A stretch of DNA of 64,000 nucleotides from Candidatus Pantoea varia (lineage in GTDB: Bacteria; Pseudomonadota; Gammaproteobacteria; Enterobacterales; Enterobacteriaceae): the NCBI RefSeq assembly GCF_900115075.1, contig NZ_FOVG01000003.1, positions 310,001 to 374,000 of the forward strand, read 5' to 3'. Positions 16,764-24,411 of this stretch are shown here, piece by piece. The translations under genes were made by a program, and so were the position numbers. The notes below the pieces were generated by a model. It ran no database searches, had not been told where the DNA came from, and was given only the letters and a program-made list of their open reading frames with translations. Numbering within the stretch: position 1 is the stretch's first letter; each line of letters opens with the position of its first letter.

Positions 16764-17165
16764 TTATATTTGAGATAATTTTGAAGTTAACTTTCGCCAC
16801 AATGAGATTTTTTTAGTATCGGTTAATGAATTAGCCCAGGATGGATTTTTCAGATCACTCGGTAATAAATATTTTCGGTCATCATCATCGACAACGACTG
16901 CATCTAAATTTTTTGCTATCTGTAACATCTTACAATAAAGGGCTTCTTCTGGTTGCTTGGTATAAATTCGTCCATCATCCCAATCAAGCCAGGATTCAGC
17001 ATGTGCCTTATGGTTACTTCATTTGGCAAAATAATCACCATTGCTTTTATCTATTGCTAATTCTTCATCATTATCAATAAGCTGAAGCCATTCTTCACTT
17101 CTAATTGGATTACTTGCACTATCAAACCAATTTTCTGTTCTTACGATATGAAGTTCCCAGCCCAT
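16764..17165 (-). pseudogene. Conserved hypothetical gene interrupted by one in-frame TGA
   Basis: An ATG at 17165 with GGAGG about six bases upstream begins MGWELHIVRTENWFDSASN and runs to NGDYFAK, where a TGA (17019-17021) stops it at codon 49. The same frame then continues without further stops to a TAA at 16764-16766, reading AESWLDWDDGRIYTKQPEEA, LYCKMLQIAKNLDA and so on. Without the TGA the product is 133 residues. The two halves together look like one small, Trp-rich soluble protein family that I have seen only as hypothetical; a TGG to TGA change would explain the break. AT-rich. An immunity-protein role is possible but unsupported. Confidence 0.7.
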
Positions 17166-17396
17166 GAACACCTCCATTAGTTGATGAACATTTCCGTGAG
17201 AAGAAATATTCAAGCGAAAGTCAGAAGTTTATGTCGTGAGCGTGCCTCTGGACAACTCTTAATCAAGCAACTTCAATTATTTGGTGAATGACAGGTAAAA
17301 AAGCTGCCCGAAAAGAGCGACAGTAACCTTCTCCCCATGGATTAACTCATTGTGATCTTAGTTATTCTGCATCAGTGTTGAGAACTACTGCTGACA

Positions 17397-17458
17397 TCCG
17401 CTTTTAGCTCATAGCGGACGTTGGCCTTCACATAGTCCGCTTTGTGCCAGAAGCGGAC
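17397..17458. repeat. Two-hairpin dispersed repeat (type B then type A), 62 nt
   Basis: Hairpin B is TCCGCT (17397-17402), loop TTTAGCTCAT, AGCGGA (17413-17418). After 16 nt comes hairpin A, GTCCGCTT...AAGCGGAC (17435-17458). The same B-16nt-A arrangement with identical spacing is found at 24203-24264. Confidence 0.75.
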
Positions 17459-17514
17459 GTTAATTATAGAGACTGGATTAATTTAAGGGATGCTGATTAA
17501 TCCATATTCACAAA

Positions 17515-17862
17515 CTATAAAATATCCTTTAAATGGCACTGGCGATAACTGGCTGGCGGTATTGAAAACCGTTTCTTGAAGACACGGGTAAAAAGCTGCT
17601 GCGTGTCGAAGCCGTACTTGTGTGCAATTTCAAGAACAGACAGGTTACTGCTCTCAAGGTCCCTTCTGGCATGCTCAAGCTTTCTTTCACGGATGTGCCT
17701 TGCAATGCTTTCGCCGGTGACTTTCCTGAACAGCCGCTGAATATAAAATTTTGAGTAGCCCGAATGCGCGGCTACGTCGTTAATATTCAGTTTCATGTGC
17801 AGATTACGTTCGATCCACATTTTCAGGTCGTTAATAACCGCTTCACCAAACTTATCGCTCAT
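17515..17862 (-). CDS. AraC-family regulator, SoxS/RamA/MarA size class
   Basis: 115 residues, consisting only of the two-helix-turn-helix AraC DNA-binding domain: MWIERNLHMKLNINDVAAHSGYSKFYIQRLFRKVTGESIARHIRERKLEHAR and LSVLEIAHKYGFDTQQLFTRVFKKRF. The layout and PPASYR ending are those of SoxS, MarA and RamA, which act as monomers and activate oxidative and multidrug stress genes. It follows the NmrA-like gene by 58 nt on the same strand, so it may be the last gene of the TetR-controlled reductase operon, a plausible link between electrophile sensing and a wider stress response (inference). Confidence 0.85.
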   Translation of the reverse strand: MSDKFGEAVINDLKMWIERNLHMKLNINDVAAHSGYSKFYIQRLFRKVTGESIARHIRERKLEHARRDLESSNLSVLEIAHKYGFDTQQLFTRVFKKRFSIPPASYRQCHLKDIL

Positions 17863-17920
17863 AAGTTCTCACGTCCAGCCTGCAGCCATCCATCAGGCCG
17901 CAGGCTGATAAAACGCCCTC

Positions 17921-18790
17921 TTATGCTCCGAAAGCACCGGCATGATCACGGATGAATGTCTTCAGCGAACGTGGCTCGGTACCGGTGACGTTATTATAGT
18001 CCTCCGTCACCACATCCCCCCAGTTACGACTGTATTCGACAAAATAGTCGTGAAGAACATTCAGCGTATACTCATCCGCACCTTTACTTTTAAGCTCTGA
18101 CAGAGCGAGTCCTGTTACCACCGGCTGGTAGCGTATTTCACGTCCCAGCACCGAGCTCAGGTCTGCGGCCACGTCGTGCATACTGACTGACTCCGGCCCG
18201 GTGAGGGTATAAATTTTTTCCTCATGGCCAGGTGTTGTCAGAACACGGGTAATGAAATGACCAATGTCCCGAGTGTCGATGACACCCATCCGGCCTTCAC
18301 CCAGCGCAAAATACAGTTTCCCTTTTTCTTTTACGCCATCCGCGGCCATCATCAGGTTCTGCATGAAAAAGTGAGGGCGGATAATCGTCCACGCCAGTTC
18401 AGAAGCCATCAGCTCGCTGTCAGACAGGGCATGGTGGCGGCCGTTAATCGTGGGGGCGTCGTGGCCAGCACCGAATGCTGAAAGCCGTGTTACGGATCTG
18501 ACCCCCGCCTGCTTAGCTGCCCATAGTGCGTTGGAGAACTGGGCCGGAGCCCGATCAGACGGTGGCGTCAGAATAAACGCCTTCTCAATACCGGCAAAAG
18601 CGGCCCCCAGCGTTTCAGGTTTTTCCAGATCTCCGACAGCAATGTCAGCGCCTGCCTCCCTAAGCGCCTTTGCTTTTTCCGGATGACGGACAAGAGCACG
18701 AACATCATGCCCCTGAGCCAGCAGCTCCTCTATCACCTGCGCAGAGATTGTACTGGTTGCACCGGTGATTAAAATTTTTGAGTTCATCAT
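17921..18790 (-). CDS. NmrA-like NAD(P)-binding protein
   Basis: 289 residues of the atypical SDR, NmrA/HSCARG-type. The glycine motif is ITGATSTISAQVI (GxxxxxS variant of TGATGxxG), followed by LVRHPEKAKAL (NADP-type Arg), VGDLEKPETL and TPPSDRAPAQFSNALWAAKQAGV. Proteins of this type reduce quinones or sense the NADP(H) ratio; QOR2-type activity is possible but the substrate is unknown. Its ATG overlaps the stop of the OYE gene (18787-18790), a sign of translational coupling in the TetR-controlled operon. Confidence 0.85.
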   Translation of the reverse strand: MMNSKILITGATSTISAQVIEELLAQGHDVRALVRHPEKAKALREAGADIAVGDLEKPETLGAAFAGIEKAFILTPPSDRAPAQFSNALWAAKQAGVRSVTRLSAFGAGHDAPTINGRHHALSDSELMASELAWTIIRPHFFMQNLMMAADGVKEKGKLYFALGEGRMGVIDTRDIGHFITRVLTTPGHEEKIYTLTGPESVSMHDVAADLSSVLGREIRYQPVVTGLALSELKSKGADEYTLNVLHDYFVEYSRNWGDVVTEDYNNVTGTEPRSLKTFIRDHAGAFGA

Positions 18791-19953
18791 TTTTCGCCTT
18801 TGTTGCTTTTACCGGTTGCGTTCTGGCTGTCGGTAAGTCCCATCCAGTGCCATTGTCCCTCTCCGCCCTGCGGAACGCCTGACAGAACGGGGTAATCGGT
18901 ATACCCTTTGTCTTCCCCCTGATAAAACGTCGTTTTATCAGCCTCATTAAGCGGTGCGCTTGAGGCAAACCGGCTGACCAGATCCGGATTCGCCAGAAAC
19001 AGTGTGCCGAAAGAAACGGCATCAGCGTGGCCTTCAGCGATGGCTTGTGCGGCACTGTCGGCGCTGTAACCACCGTTAGCGATATAGGCTCCCCCGAACT
19101 GTGTTTTAAGAGCCGTGAAGTCAAAGCTTTCAGCTTCGCTGCCCAGCTGCATGACGTGAAGGTATGCCAGACTGAATCTGCTCAGCATTTCTGCTGCCAC
19201 ACCGAAGGTGGCGGCCGGATTACTGTCACTCATTGAAAACCCATCGAAAACCGGTGACAGCCGTACGCCGGTACGACCTGCACCAAAGACCGGCACAACC
19301 GACGCCACAATTTCCTTCAGGAAACGTACCCGGTTTTCCGCACTGCCGCCCCATTTGTCGGTGCGCTTATTGCTGCCATCCCGCAGAAACTGATCGATGA
19401 GATAGCCGTTTGCAGCGTGAATCTCGACGCCGTCGAAACCGGCTTCACGGGCATTTTCGGCGGCCTTTCTGAAGTCACGTATAATGTCGCGGATACCTTC
19501 TTCCGTCAGCGCCTGCGGCGTAACGAGCGGTTTCAGTCCTGCAGAGGTAAAAATTTCGCCTTCTGCAGCCAATGCGGACGGCGCCACCGGCAGCACGCCA
19601 CCAGGCTGAACGTCCGGATGTGAAAGGCGCCCGACGTGCCACAGCTGCAGGAATATTTTCCCGTCACGACTGTGTACCGCATCCGTAACGGTTCGCCAGC
19701 CGTTAATCTGCTGCTGGCTGAAGATACCGGGCGTACGCGGGTAGCCTTTTGCCTGGGGGGAAATCTGGGAGGCCTCGGTAATAATCAGTCCCGCACCGGC
19801 ACGCTGCCAGTAGTACTCTGCGACCAGCGGTGTGGGGACGTCCCCCTCACCGGCGCGGCTGCGGGTCAGCGGGGCCATAATAATTCTGTTTTTAAGCTCA
19901 AGGTCACCCAGCTTAACGGCCGGGATAAGGTGTTTCAGAACGGGGTTGCACAT
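18787..19953 (-). CDS. Old yellow enzyme family alkene reductase
   Basis: 388 residues from ATG 19953 (GGAG eight bases upstream; a GTG at 19962 sits on top of that site). FMN-binding TIM barrel: IIMAPLTRSRAGEGDVPT, QLWHVGRLSHPDVQPGG, GFDGVEIHAANGYLIDQFL (the His-Ala-Ala-Asn typical of NemA-type enzymes), NKRTDKWGGSAENR, and DAVSFGTLFLANPDL. It reduces electrophilic C=C bonds or nitro compounds with NAD(P)H. It is the middle gene of the SDR-OYE-NmrA operon and coupled to the downstream gene. A short basic tail (GKSNKGEK) is unusual. Detoxification is the likely role. Confidence 0.9.
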   Translation of the reverse strand: MCNPVLKHLIPAVKLGDLELKNRIIMAPLTRSRAGEGDVPTPLVAEYYWQRAGAGLIITEASQISPQAKGYPRTPGIFSQQQINGWRTVTDAVHSRDGKIFLQLWHVGRLSHPDVQPGGVLPVAPSALAAEGEIFTSAGLKPLVTPQALTEEGIRDIIRDFRKAAENAREAGFDGVEIHAANGYLIDQFLRDGSNKRTDKWGGSAENRVRFLKEIVASVVPVFGAGRTGVRLSPVFDGFSMSDSNPAATFGVAAEMLSRFSLAYLHVMQLGSEAESFDFTALKTQFGGAYIANGGYSADSAAQAIAEGHADAVSFGTLFLANPDLVSRFASSAPLNEADKTTFYQGEDKGYTDYPVLSGVPQGGEGQWHWMGLTDSQNATGKSNKGEK

Positions 19954-19970
19954 AGTTAACACTCCTGCAG

Positions 19971-20654
19971 TTACTGGCTGTCGGCAAAGCGGTGGATGAC
20001 CTCACCGTCGCCACGCTGAAGGATTTCAGCAATAAAATTTCCGACTTCTTCCGCGGTAGGCCACTCCTGCCGGCTGCGGCCCTGGCGCGCCCGCGTATTG
20101 ACGGGTGGCAGAATCAGCTCATGTACCCTGATGCGCCCGGCTGACTCTTCCGCCAGAGTCTGGGTCAGGGATTTCTGCGCTGCCGCCATCGCGGCAATCG
20201 GGCCGGCTCCGGGCCAGGCCATCTCAGCGCTCATCCCATTAACGTGCACATAGACGCCGTCAGCACGAAGGAGCGGCGACAGATATTTCATGGCAAGAAA
20301 GTGGGTCGTGAGGTTATCCCGGATAACGTTTTCCCAGACATCAAACGGGACATCAGTAATTTCCGGTCCCTGAGACCATCCGCCAATCGAGGCGATGACA
20401 ACGTCAGGAGTGATTTTTTCATTTATCGCTTCCGCCAGCTGCTGTGCATCCTGAGGGGTGGATAGCGAACCGGTAACCCCCTCCAGGCTGCCGGTCCGGA
20501 TATCTGCGACATATTCATTAAGTGCATTCAGCTTTTCAGGATTGCGGGTAGGCACCATAACGTGGGCTCCACGCCCCATCAGGCTGCGGACAATGCCTTC
20601 GCCCAGGCCACCTGTACCGCCAGCGACCAGAACGCGTATGTCTCTGATGTTCAT
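19971..20654 (-). CDS. SDR-family NAD(P)-binding protein
   Basis: 227 residues. The glycine motif is VAGGTGGLGEGIV (residues about 10-22), followed by NADP-type VPTRNPEKL and IASIGGW. The classical YxxxK is replaced by a looser HVNGMSAEM...AAMAAAQKSLTQT, with Lys in AAAQKSL but no Tyr four residues before it, so catalysis may differ or be lost. It is first in the operon with the OYE gene (17 nt downstream). A TetR operator (20732-20745) lies 78 nt upstream of its ATG. Confidence 0.82.
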   Translation of the reverse strand: MNIRDIRVLVAGGTGGLGEGIVRSLMGRGAHVMVPTRNPEKLNALNEYVADIRTGSLEGVTGSLSTPQDAQQLAEAINEKITPDVVIASIGGWSQGPEITDVPFDVWENVIRDNLTTHFLAMKYLSPLLRADGVYVHVNGMSAEMAWPGAGPIAAMAAAQKSLTQTLAEESAGRIRVHELILPPVNTRARQGRSRQEWPTAEEVGNFIAEILQRGDGEVIHRFADSQ

Positions 20655-20731
20655 TTCGGTTTCCTCTTCATCTGATTAACATGCGGGTGTCAGCTTTCGA
20701 AGCTGACACAGGAATAATTCCGAACTGTTAA

Positions 20732-20745
20732 GGACCGATCGGTCC
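20732..20745. promoter_or_regulatory. TetR operator 1 before the reductase operon
   Basis: The perfect 14-bp palindrome GGACCGATCGGTCC lies between the tetR stop and the SDR-OYE-NmrA operon. The identical sequence occurs before tetR itself (21397-21410), so both units are likely under the same repressor. Confidence 0.8.
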
Positions 20746-20754
20746 AGAATTATT

Positions 20755-20778
20755 AAAAAAAAGGCCAGAGGCCTTTTT
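20755..20778 (-). terminator. Intrinsic terminator of tetR
   Basis: On the reverse strand AAAAAGGCC, TCT loop, GGCCTTTTTTTT: a strong stem with a U-run that begins at the tetR stop codon. It separates tetR from the downstream operon and its operator. Confidence 0.75.
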
Positions 20779-21359
20779 CAGGCTAGCAGCATCAGCAGCA
20801 CTTCGATGGTGTCTTCCAGTCTCCGGATGTCAGCCCTTGAGCGGGACATCATCATGAAGCCGTGATGGGCCACCGTCATGTGGCGAGCCAGGGCGCGTAC
20901 ATTCTTACCTGACGGTACGGAGCCATCCTGGATGCCGCGCTCGATGGCTTCGGCAAGCGCATCCTCAATCCCCTGGAAGTCACGCTCTACAAGTCGGTGA
21001 ACTTCCTCATCGTGGGGTGCCAGCTCCACAGCCTCATTACAGCTCATACAGCCGAAAGGGCGCTCCTGATGACGGGCATGCTCCAGTATCATCTTAAAAA
21101 AATAACGGATAGATGCCATTGCGGTGGGCTGACTGGTCAGGTATCCGTTAAGGGTCCGCATCCGCATCTGGCGGTAAACTTCAAAAGAGGACAGAAAAAG
21201 CTCCCTCTTGCTGCCAAATGTTTCATACAAGCTGCTTTTACTCAGGCCCGTTTCCCGCATGATGTCGCTGACCGAAGTCGCTTCATATCCGCCCTTCCAG
21301 AATATCTGCATCACCTGAAGCAGGACGTCCTGCTCGTTAAAAGATCGTGGTCTGGCCAT
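20778..21359 (-). CDS. TetR-family repressor
   Basis: 193 residues from ATG 21359 (MARPRSF). The helix-turn-helix is VLLQVMQIFWKGGYEATSVSDIMRETGLSKSSLYETFGSKRELF. The effector domain holds ERPFGCMSCNEAVEL with two Cys, and the sequence resembles the NemR/AcuR/YxaF group whose Cys can sense electrophiles. It is followed on the same strand by its own terminator and then the reductase operon. Two identical 14-bp operators, one before tetR and one before the operon, imply autoregulation and co-control. Reactive aldehydes or quinones are plausible inducers (inference). Confidence 0.9.
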   Translation of the reverse strand: MARPRSFNEQDVLLQVMQIFWKGGYEATSVSDIMRETGLSKSSLYETFGSKRELFLSSFEVYRQMRMRTLNGYLTSQPTAMASIRYFFKMILEHARHQERPFGCMSCNEAVELAPHDEEVHRLVERDFQGIEDALAEAIERGIQDGSVPSGKNVRALARHMTVAHHGFMMMSRSRADIRRLEDTIEVLLMLLA

Positions 21360-21396
21360 AAATTCCTCTCTCAATGGAAAGAAGGATAACCAATCA

Positions 21397-21410
21397 GGAC
21401 CGATCGGTCC
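21397..21410. promoter_or_regulatory. TetR operator 2 before tetR
   Basis: A second exact copy of GGACCGATCGGTCC, 37 nt upstream of the tetR ATG and 95 nt before the divergent DUF924 gene at 21506, so it may control both. Confidence 0.8.
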
Positions 21411-21505
21411 ATAACCTGTTTATTTACTCCGCACTCTGCGCTAAATTTTACTTGCCTGCTTGTCTGCAGTATTTTTCGCCGCGAACGCATAGATTTGGAG
21501 CCGAC

Positions 21506-22033
21506 ATGAATTACAGAACGGTACTGGACTTCTGGTTCAGTGAACAGAGTCAGACAAAATGGTTTAAACGGGACGATAACTTTGATGCCATGATCAGTGA
21601 TCGCTTCACGACCTGCTGGCAAATGGCCTGTCGGGGAGAACTCTACACATGGAGAGAGTGCATACAGGGTCGCCTGGCAGAAATTATTGTACTTGACCAG
21701 TTTTCCCGGAACCTTAACCGCGCAAGTGCGGACGCATGGGCACAGGATGGAATGGCGCTCATTCTTTCACAGGAAGCCCTGCTCAGCCAGGAATGGCATC
21801 AGCTCAGCGTGCAGCAGCGGGCGTTTTTGCTTATGCCCTGGATGCACTCAGAGTCATCCGCCATACATGAAAAAGCTGCGATTCTGTTTAACCAACTGGG
21901 CGACCCGTCCTTCATCCGGCATGAAGAGGAACATCGCGCCATTATCCTTCAGTTTGGCCGCTTCCCGCACCGCAATCAGCTATCTGGCAGGACATCATCC
22001 GCGGCTGAACGGGTATATCTTACAGGGCAGTGA
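21506..22033 (+). CDS. DUF924-family protein
   Basis: 175 residues from ATG 21506 with GGAG five bases upstream (a longer frame from 21374 would span the operator). The VLDFWFSEQSQTKWFKRDDNFDAMI start, GRLAEIIVLDQFSRNLNRASADAWAQD and HRAIILQFGRFPHRNQLSGR ending are hallmarks of DUF924, a helical family of unknown function with a TPR-like fold. The length is close to the family norm. Its divergent position next to a TetR operator suggests it belongs to the same stress regulon. Confidence 0.85.
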   Translation: MNYRTVLDFWFSEQSQTKWFKRDDNFDAMISDRFTTCWQMACRGELYTWRECIQGRLAEIIVLDQFSRNLNRASADAWAQDGMALILSQEALLSQEWHQLSVQQRAFLLMPWMHSESSAIHEKAAILFNQLGDPSFIRHEEEHRAIILQFGRFPHRNQLSGRTSSAAERVYLTGQ

Positions 22034-22203
22034 TTCAGGTCAGCCATCTGGCCGCCCCGCGCAGGTATGCAGCATGCGTTCTGACACTTAAGCTTATGTG
22101 AAATGACACTGAATGTCCGCTCTGTACGATGAGTTCACTGGGCCGATACAACGCTTTCCTTAAACGAGGGGGAACGTTGCCATGAATCGAAGAGGCGTAT
22201 TAA

Positions 22204-22380
22204 CTACACGCCGGAACTTAAGATGTGCTCAGAGGCACTTAAATTTTCGTCACAGAATGCGGTTCCTGTCTTCAGTACACCGTAACACCAGTGCACCAGT
22301 TTTCTCATTAGGGCACCGATGGCCACCATTTTCGGCCTTTCATACATGGGTAATTTATTGAATATTCGGTAATTTTACGA
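22204..22380 (-). pseudogene. C-terminal remnant of an IS110/IS1111-type transposase
   Basis: The reverse strand reads YERPKMVAIGALMRKLVHWC, then YGVLKTGTAF, and ends at a TAG (22204-22206). The PKMV-IGA-MRKL block is the characteristic C-terminus of IS110-family DEDD transposases. The reading frame is lost at about 22390, where umuC-like sequence begins on the other strand. Only the tail of the element is left; no terminal repeats were recognised. Confidence 0.65.
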
Positions 22381-22387
22381 GAAATCC

Positions 22388-22911
22388 ACACGATTAGAAG
22401 ACATTCAGCAGGCAATCCTACTGTATGCCACACGTGCGGCGGAGAAACTCTGGGAGCAGAATTCACGCTGCCGCCATATAAGCGTCTCGATCGCTATCGG
22501 TCACCACGGTGATGAATCGTAGGATTTAAATACGGCCTCACGCAGATGCGATTATCCGACGAACGACACGCGGCACATTATCGAATATGCACTGCGCGGG
22601 CTGAGCACCATCTGGCGTGATGGCACCGATATGCCAAATCTGGCGTCATGCTGGGAGATGTTTACTCGTCAGGCATGACCCAGTTTGACATGTTCAGCGA
22701 GCAGCAGCCTCGTGTGAACGCAGACGTCTTAATGGCAGCGCTGGACGGTATCAATCGCTCAGGTAAGGGCAAGGTCTGGTTTGCGGGGCAGGGAGATCGC
22801 GACAGTTCATGGCAGATGAAGCGTGAAATGCTTTCGCCTCTCTATACAACAAGATTAAAAGATATCCCACGTATAAAGTTACTTAAAGATGAAGCGAAGG
22901 TCTTGGGGTGA
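22388..22911 (+). pseudogene. umuC: Broken 3' part of umuC (DNA polymerase V subunit)
   Basis: The forward strand reads RLEDIQQAILLYATRAAEKL and RHISVSIAIGHHGDES, then a TAG at 22520-22522, then ASRRCDYPTNDTRHIIEYAL and IWRDG. One base is missing near 22623, after which HRYAKSGVMLGDVYSSG, WQMKREMLSPLYTTRLKDI follow to a TGA at 22911. This is the C-terminal little-finger half of UmuC-type translesion polymerases. The catalytic N-terminal half and umuD are absent; the break lies next to the IS110-type remnant. It is therefore a non-functional relic, perhaps from a mobile element carrying mutagenesis genes. Confidence 0.82.
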
Positions 22912-22926
22912 CACTTTCAGCAACGT

Positions 22927-22950
22927 GTCCGCTTTGTGCCAGAAGTGGAC
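22927..22950. repeat. Dispersed hairpin repeat, type A
   Basis: GTCCGCTT, loop TGTGCCAG, AAGTGGAC: same unit as at 16606 and 17435 with one change in the right arm. It lies 15 nt after the umuC relic. Confidence 0.7.
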
Positions 22951-23155
22951 GCTGCTAACTTCATGTTAAGTTGATGTGCGGGAAGCAGGTCACCTCGAAC
23001 AGTCCACAGCGCAAGATGTCTCTTTGCTTCCGGATCGGTTCTTTTGTGTGACTTGCTTAAGGTTGACCACGGTTCTCTTTGGCAAACGATTGAAAGCCTG
23101 AGACTCAGATAACATAAAAAGCAATAGGCAGAAACAATTAAAATATTGGCTGTTT

Positions 23156-23737
23156 TTGCCGATAGTTCTAGGTAAATTAATTCCGGATTTCTATTATAAT
23201 GAAAAATTTTTATCATTTACTATCCTGAGTATCTCTTTATTAAGTGGCTGCTCAGCCTTTAATTATTCCGCGCCGCTTTATAAAGACCCCGTCGGTGAAA
23301 AAAGCAATCTGGCTCGAATCCGTTTTGTTGGGAATGTAACCGGCACATCGATATCGACTAAAGAGAACAGAGAAGATCAACAGTTAGTGCCGCATACTTC
23401 ATTTGGTTATTATAATGACACCCGAGATATTGGTATGCCTAAGATAAGTTATCGCCAGAATGATTATAAGAATTATTATTTTGAAGTGTATGCAAAACCA
23501 GGTCACACTATTTTCCATATTCTTACAGACAATACCGATCAGGGAAGTTGCTCAATGTCAGCGTTAGTTAATCTTGAGGCTGGAAAAGATTACGATGTGA
23601 ATTTTGATGCACATGAACAGTTTACTAAATGTGTTTTCCACTTTAGTGAAATTGTAACCGATCCAGCTACAGGAGTGAAAATCCTTAAAGCTAAACCGTT
23701 TAAAAAGGAGGGTTACTTTGCGACCGAATTCAATTAA
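23156..23737 (+). CDS. Putative lipoprotein of unknown function, start region disrupted
   Basis: The frame encodes a lipoprotein signal (KFLSFTILSISLLSGC, lipobox LSGC) followed by about 160 residues rich in Tyr, Asn and Asp, with a second Cys pair (QGSCSMSALVNL and FTKCVFHF) that may form a disulfide. No ATG fits this frame: the longest version starts with TTG at 23156 and puts 15 odd residues ahead of the signal. An ATG at 23199 is in another frame, but adding one A to its A5 run (23202-23206) would give MKKFLSFTILS, a textbook signal peptide. The gene may thus be frameshifted or phase-variable, or the base may be a sequencing error. AT-rich; overlaps the next lipoprotein gene. Confidence 0.6.
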   Translation: MPIVLGKLIPDFYYNEKFLSFTILSISLLSGCSAFNYSAPLYKDPVGEKSNLARIRFVGNVTGTSISTKENREDQQLVPHTSFGYYNDTRDIGMPKISYRQNDYKNYYFEVYAKPGHTIFHILTDNTDQGSCSMSALVNLEAGKDYDVNFDAHEQFTKCVFHFSEIVTDPATGVKILKAKPFKKEGYFATEFN

Positions 23738-24125
23738 AGTAATCATTTATACTTTAATGCTGGCTTTACCTTTCGTGCAGGGCTGTATGTCTGGAGGCGT
23801 GCGCTCACATAATCTTCCGGAGACATTTTCTGAAAAAAAACCTCTTAGCAGTTGGTTAGTTGCTGGAAAAACAACTAAACGGGAAGTCCTGAACCGTTTT
23901 GGGCCACCCAATTTTCCTGAAAACTTCAGTGAAGCCCTGAGCTGGCGCTATATCTGGAGTCAACAAAGCAGACTCGTAATAGTTCCGCTTTCGCCGAAAA
24001 TACTCGGTCATGAACAAATTCTTACTTTATCTTTTACCGAGGATGGTCATCTGATTAATTATAAACTTGATGAGCAGAGCCCTCACCTTCAAAAAGGTGA
24101 TGATCCTAAAGAGGCATTTTTTTAA
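23718..24125 (+). CDS. Lipoprotein with BamE/SmpA-like domain
   Basis: 135 residues from TTG 23718, preceded by AAGGAGG (23706-23712); the gene overlaps the end of the upstream lipoprotein gene by 20 nt, so coupled translation is likely. The N-terminus IIYTLMLALPFVQGC is a lipoprotein signal. The domain SWLVAGKTTKREVLNRFGPPN resembles the BamE/SmpA/OmlA fold, where a Gly-x-Thr-Lys-x-Glu-Val...Gly-x-Pro motif opens the repeat. It probably sits in an outer-membrane or periplasmic leaflet and partners the upstream protein. AT-rich compared with the backbone. Function unknown. Confidence 0.7.
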   Translation: MRPNSIKVIIYTLMLALPFVQGCMSGGVRSHNLPETFSEKKPLSSWLVAGKTTKREVLNRFGPPNFPENFSEALSWRYIWSQQSRLVIVPLSPKILGHEQILTLSFTEDGHLINYKLDEQSPHLQKGDDPKEAFF

Positions 24126-24202
24126 ACACCCCAACTAGAGGAGTCTCCATCATAGCAATTGACCTGCTACCCTCTACTTGATACAACGCGGACTTACTGA
24201 TG

Positions 24203-24264
24203 TCCGCTCTTCGCTCATAGCGGAAGTTGGACTGACGTCAGTCCGCTTTGTGCCAGAATCAGAC
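24203..24264. repeat. Two-hairpin dispersed repeat (type B then type A), 62 nt
   Basis: B is TCCGCT (24203-24208), loop, AGCGGA (24219-24224). After 16 nt comes A, GTCCGCTT (24241-24248), loop TGTGCCAG, and a degenerate right arm AATCAGAC. The architecture and length match 17397-17458 exactly. Confidence 0.7.
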
Positions 24265-24411
24265 ATTGCTGAAATGATGCTGGATCAATTAACGGGAAGC
24301 CAGCCATTCGACCGGGCTAGCCAAGGCGGTTCAGTCCGGAGCCTGGATGAAATAAAGGACCCTGATTCGGATCCCATACCCTTTTGACGCCTTATGTAGC
24401 AGGTGAAAGGG

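Noticed and set aside
16841-17080. 79-residue plus-strand frame
   Set aside because: Antisense to the interrupted gene at 16764-17165, which has the better codon pattern and ribosome site.
24178-24387. 69-residue frame
   Set aside because: It is built over the two-hairpin repeat (24203-24264), which makes an accidental open frame; no start signal.
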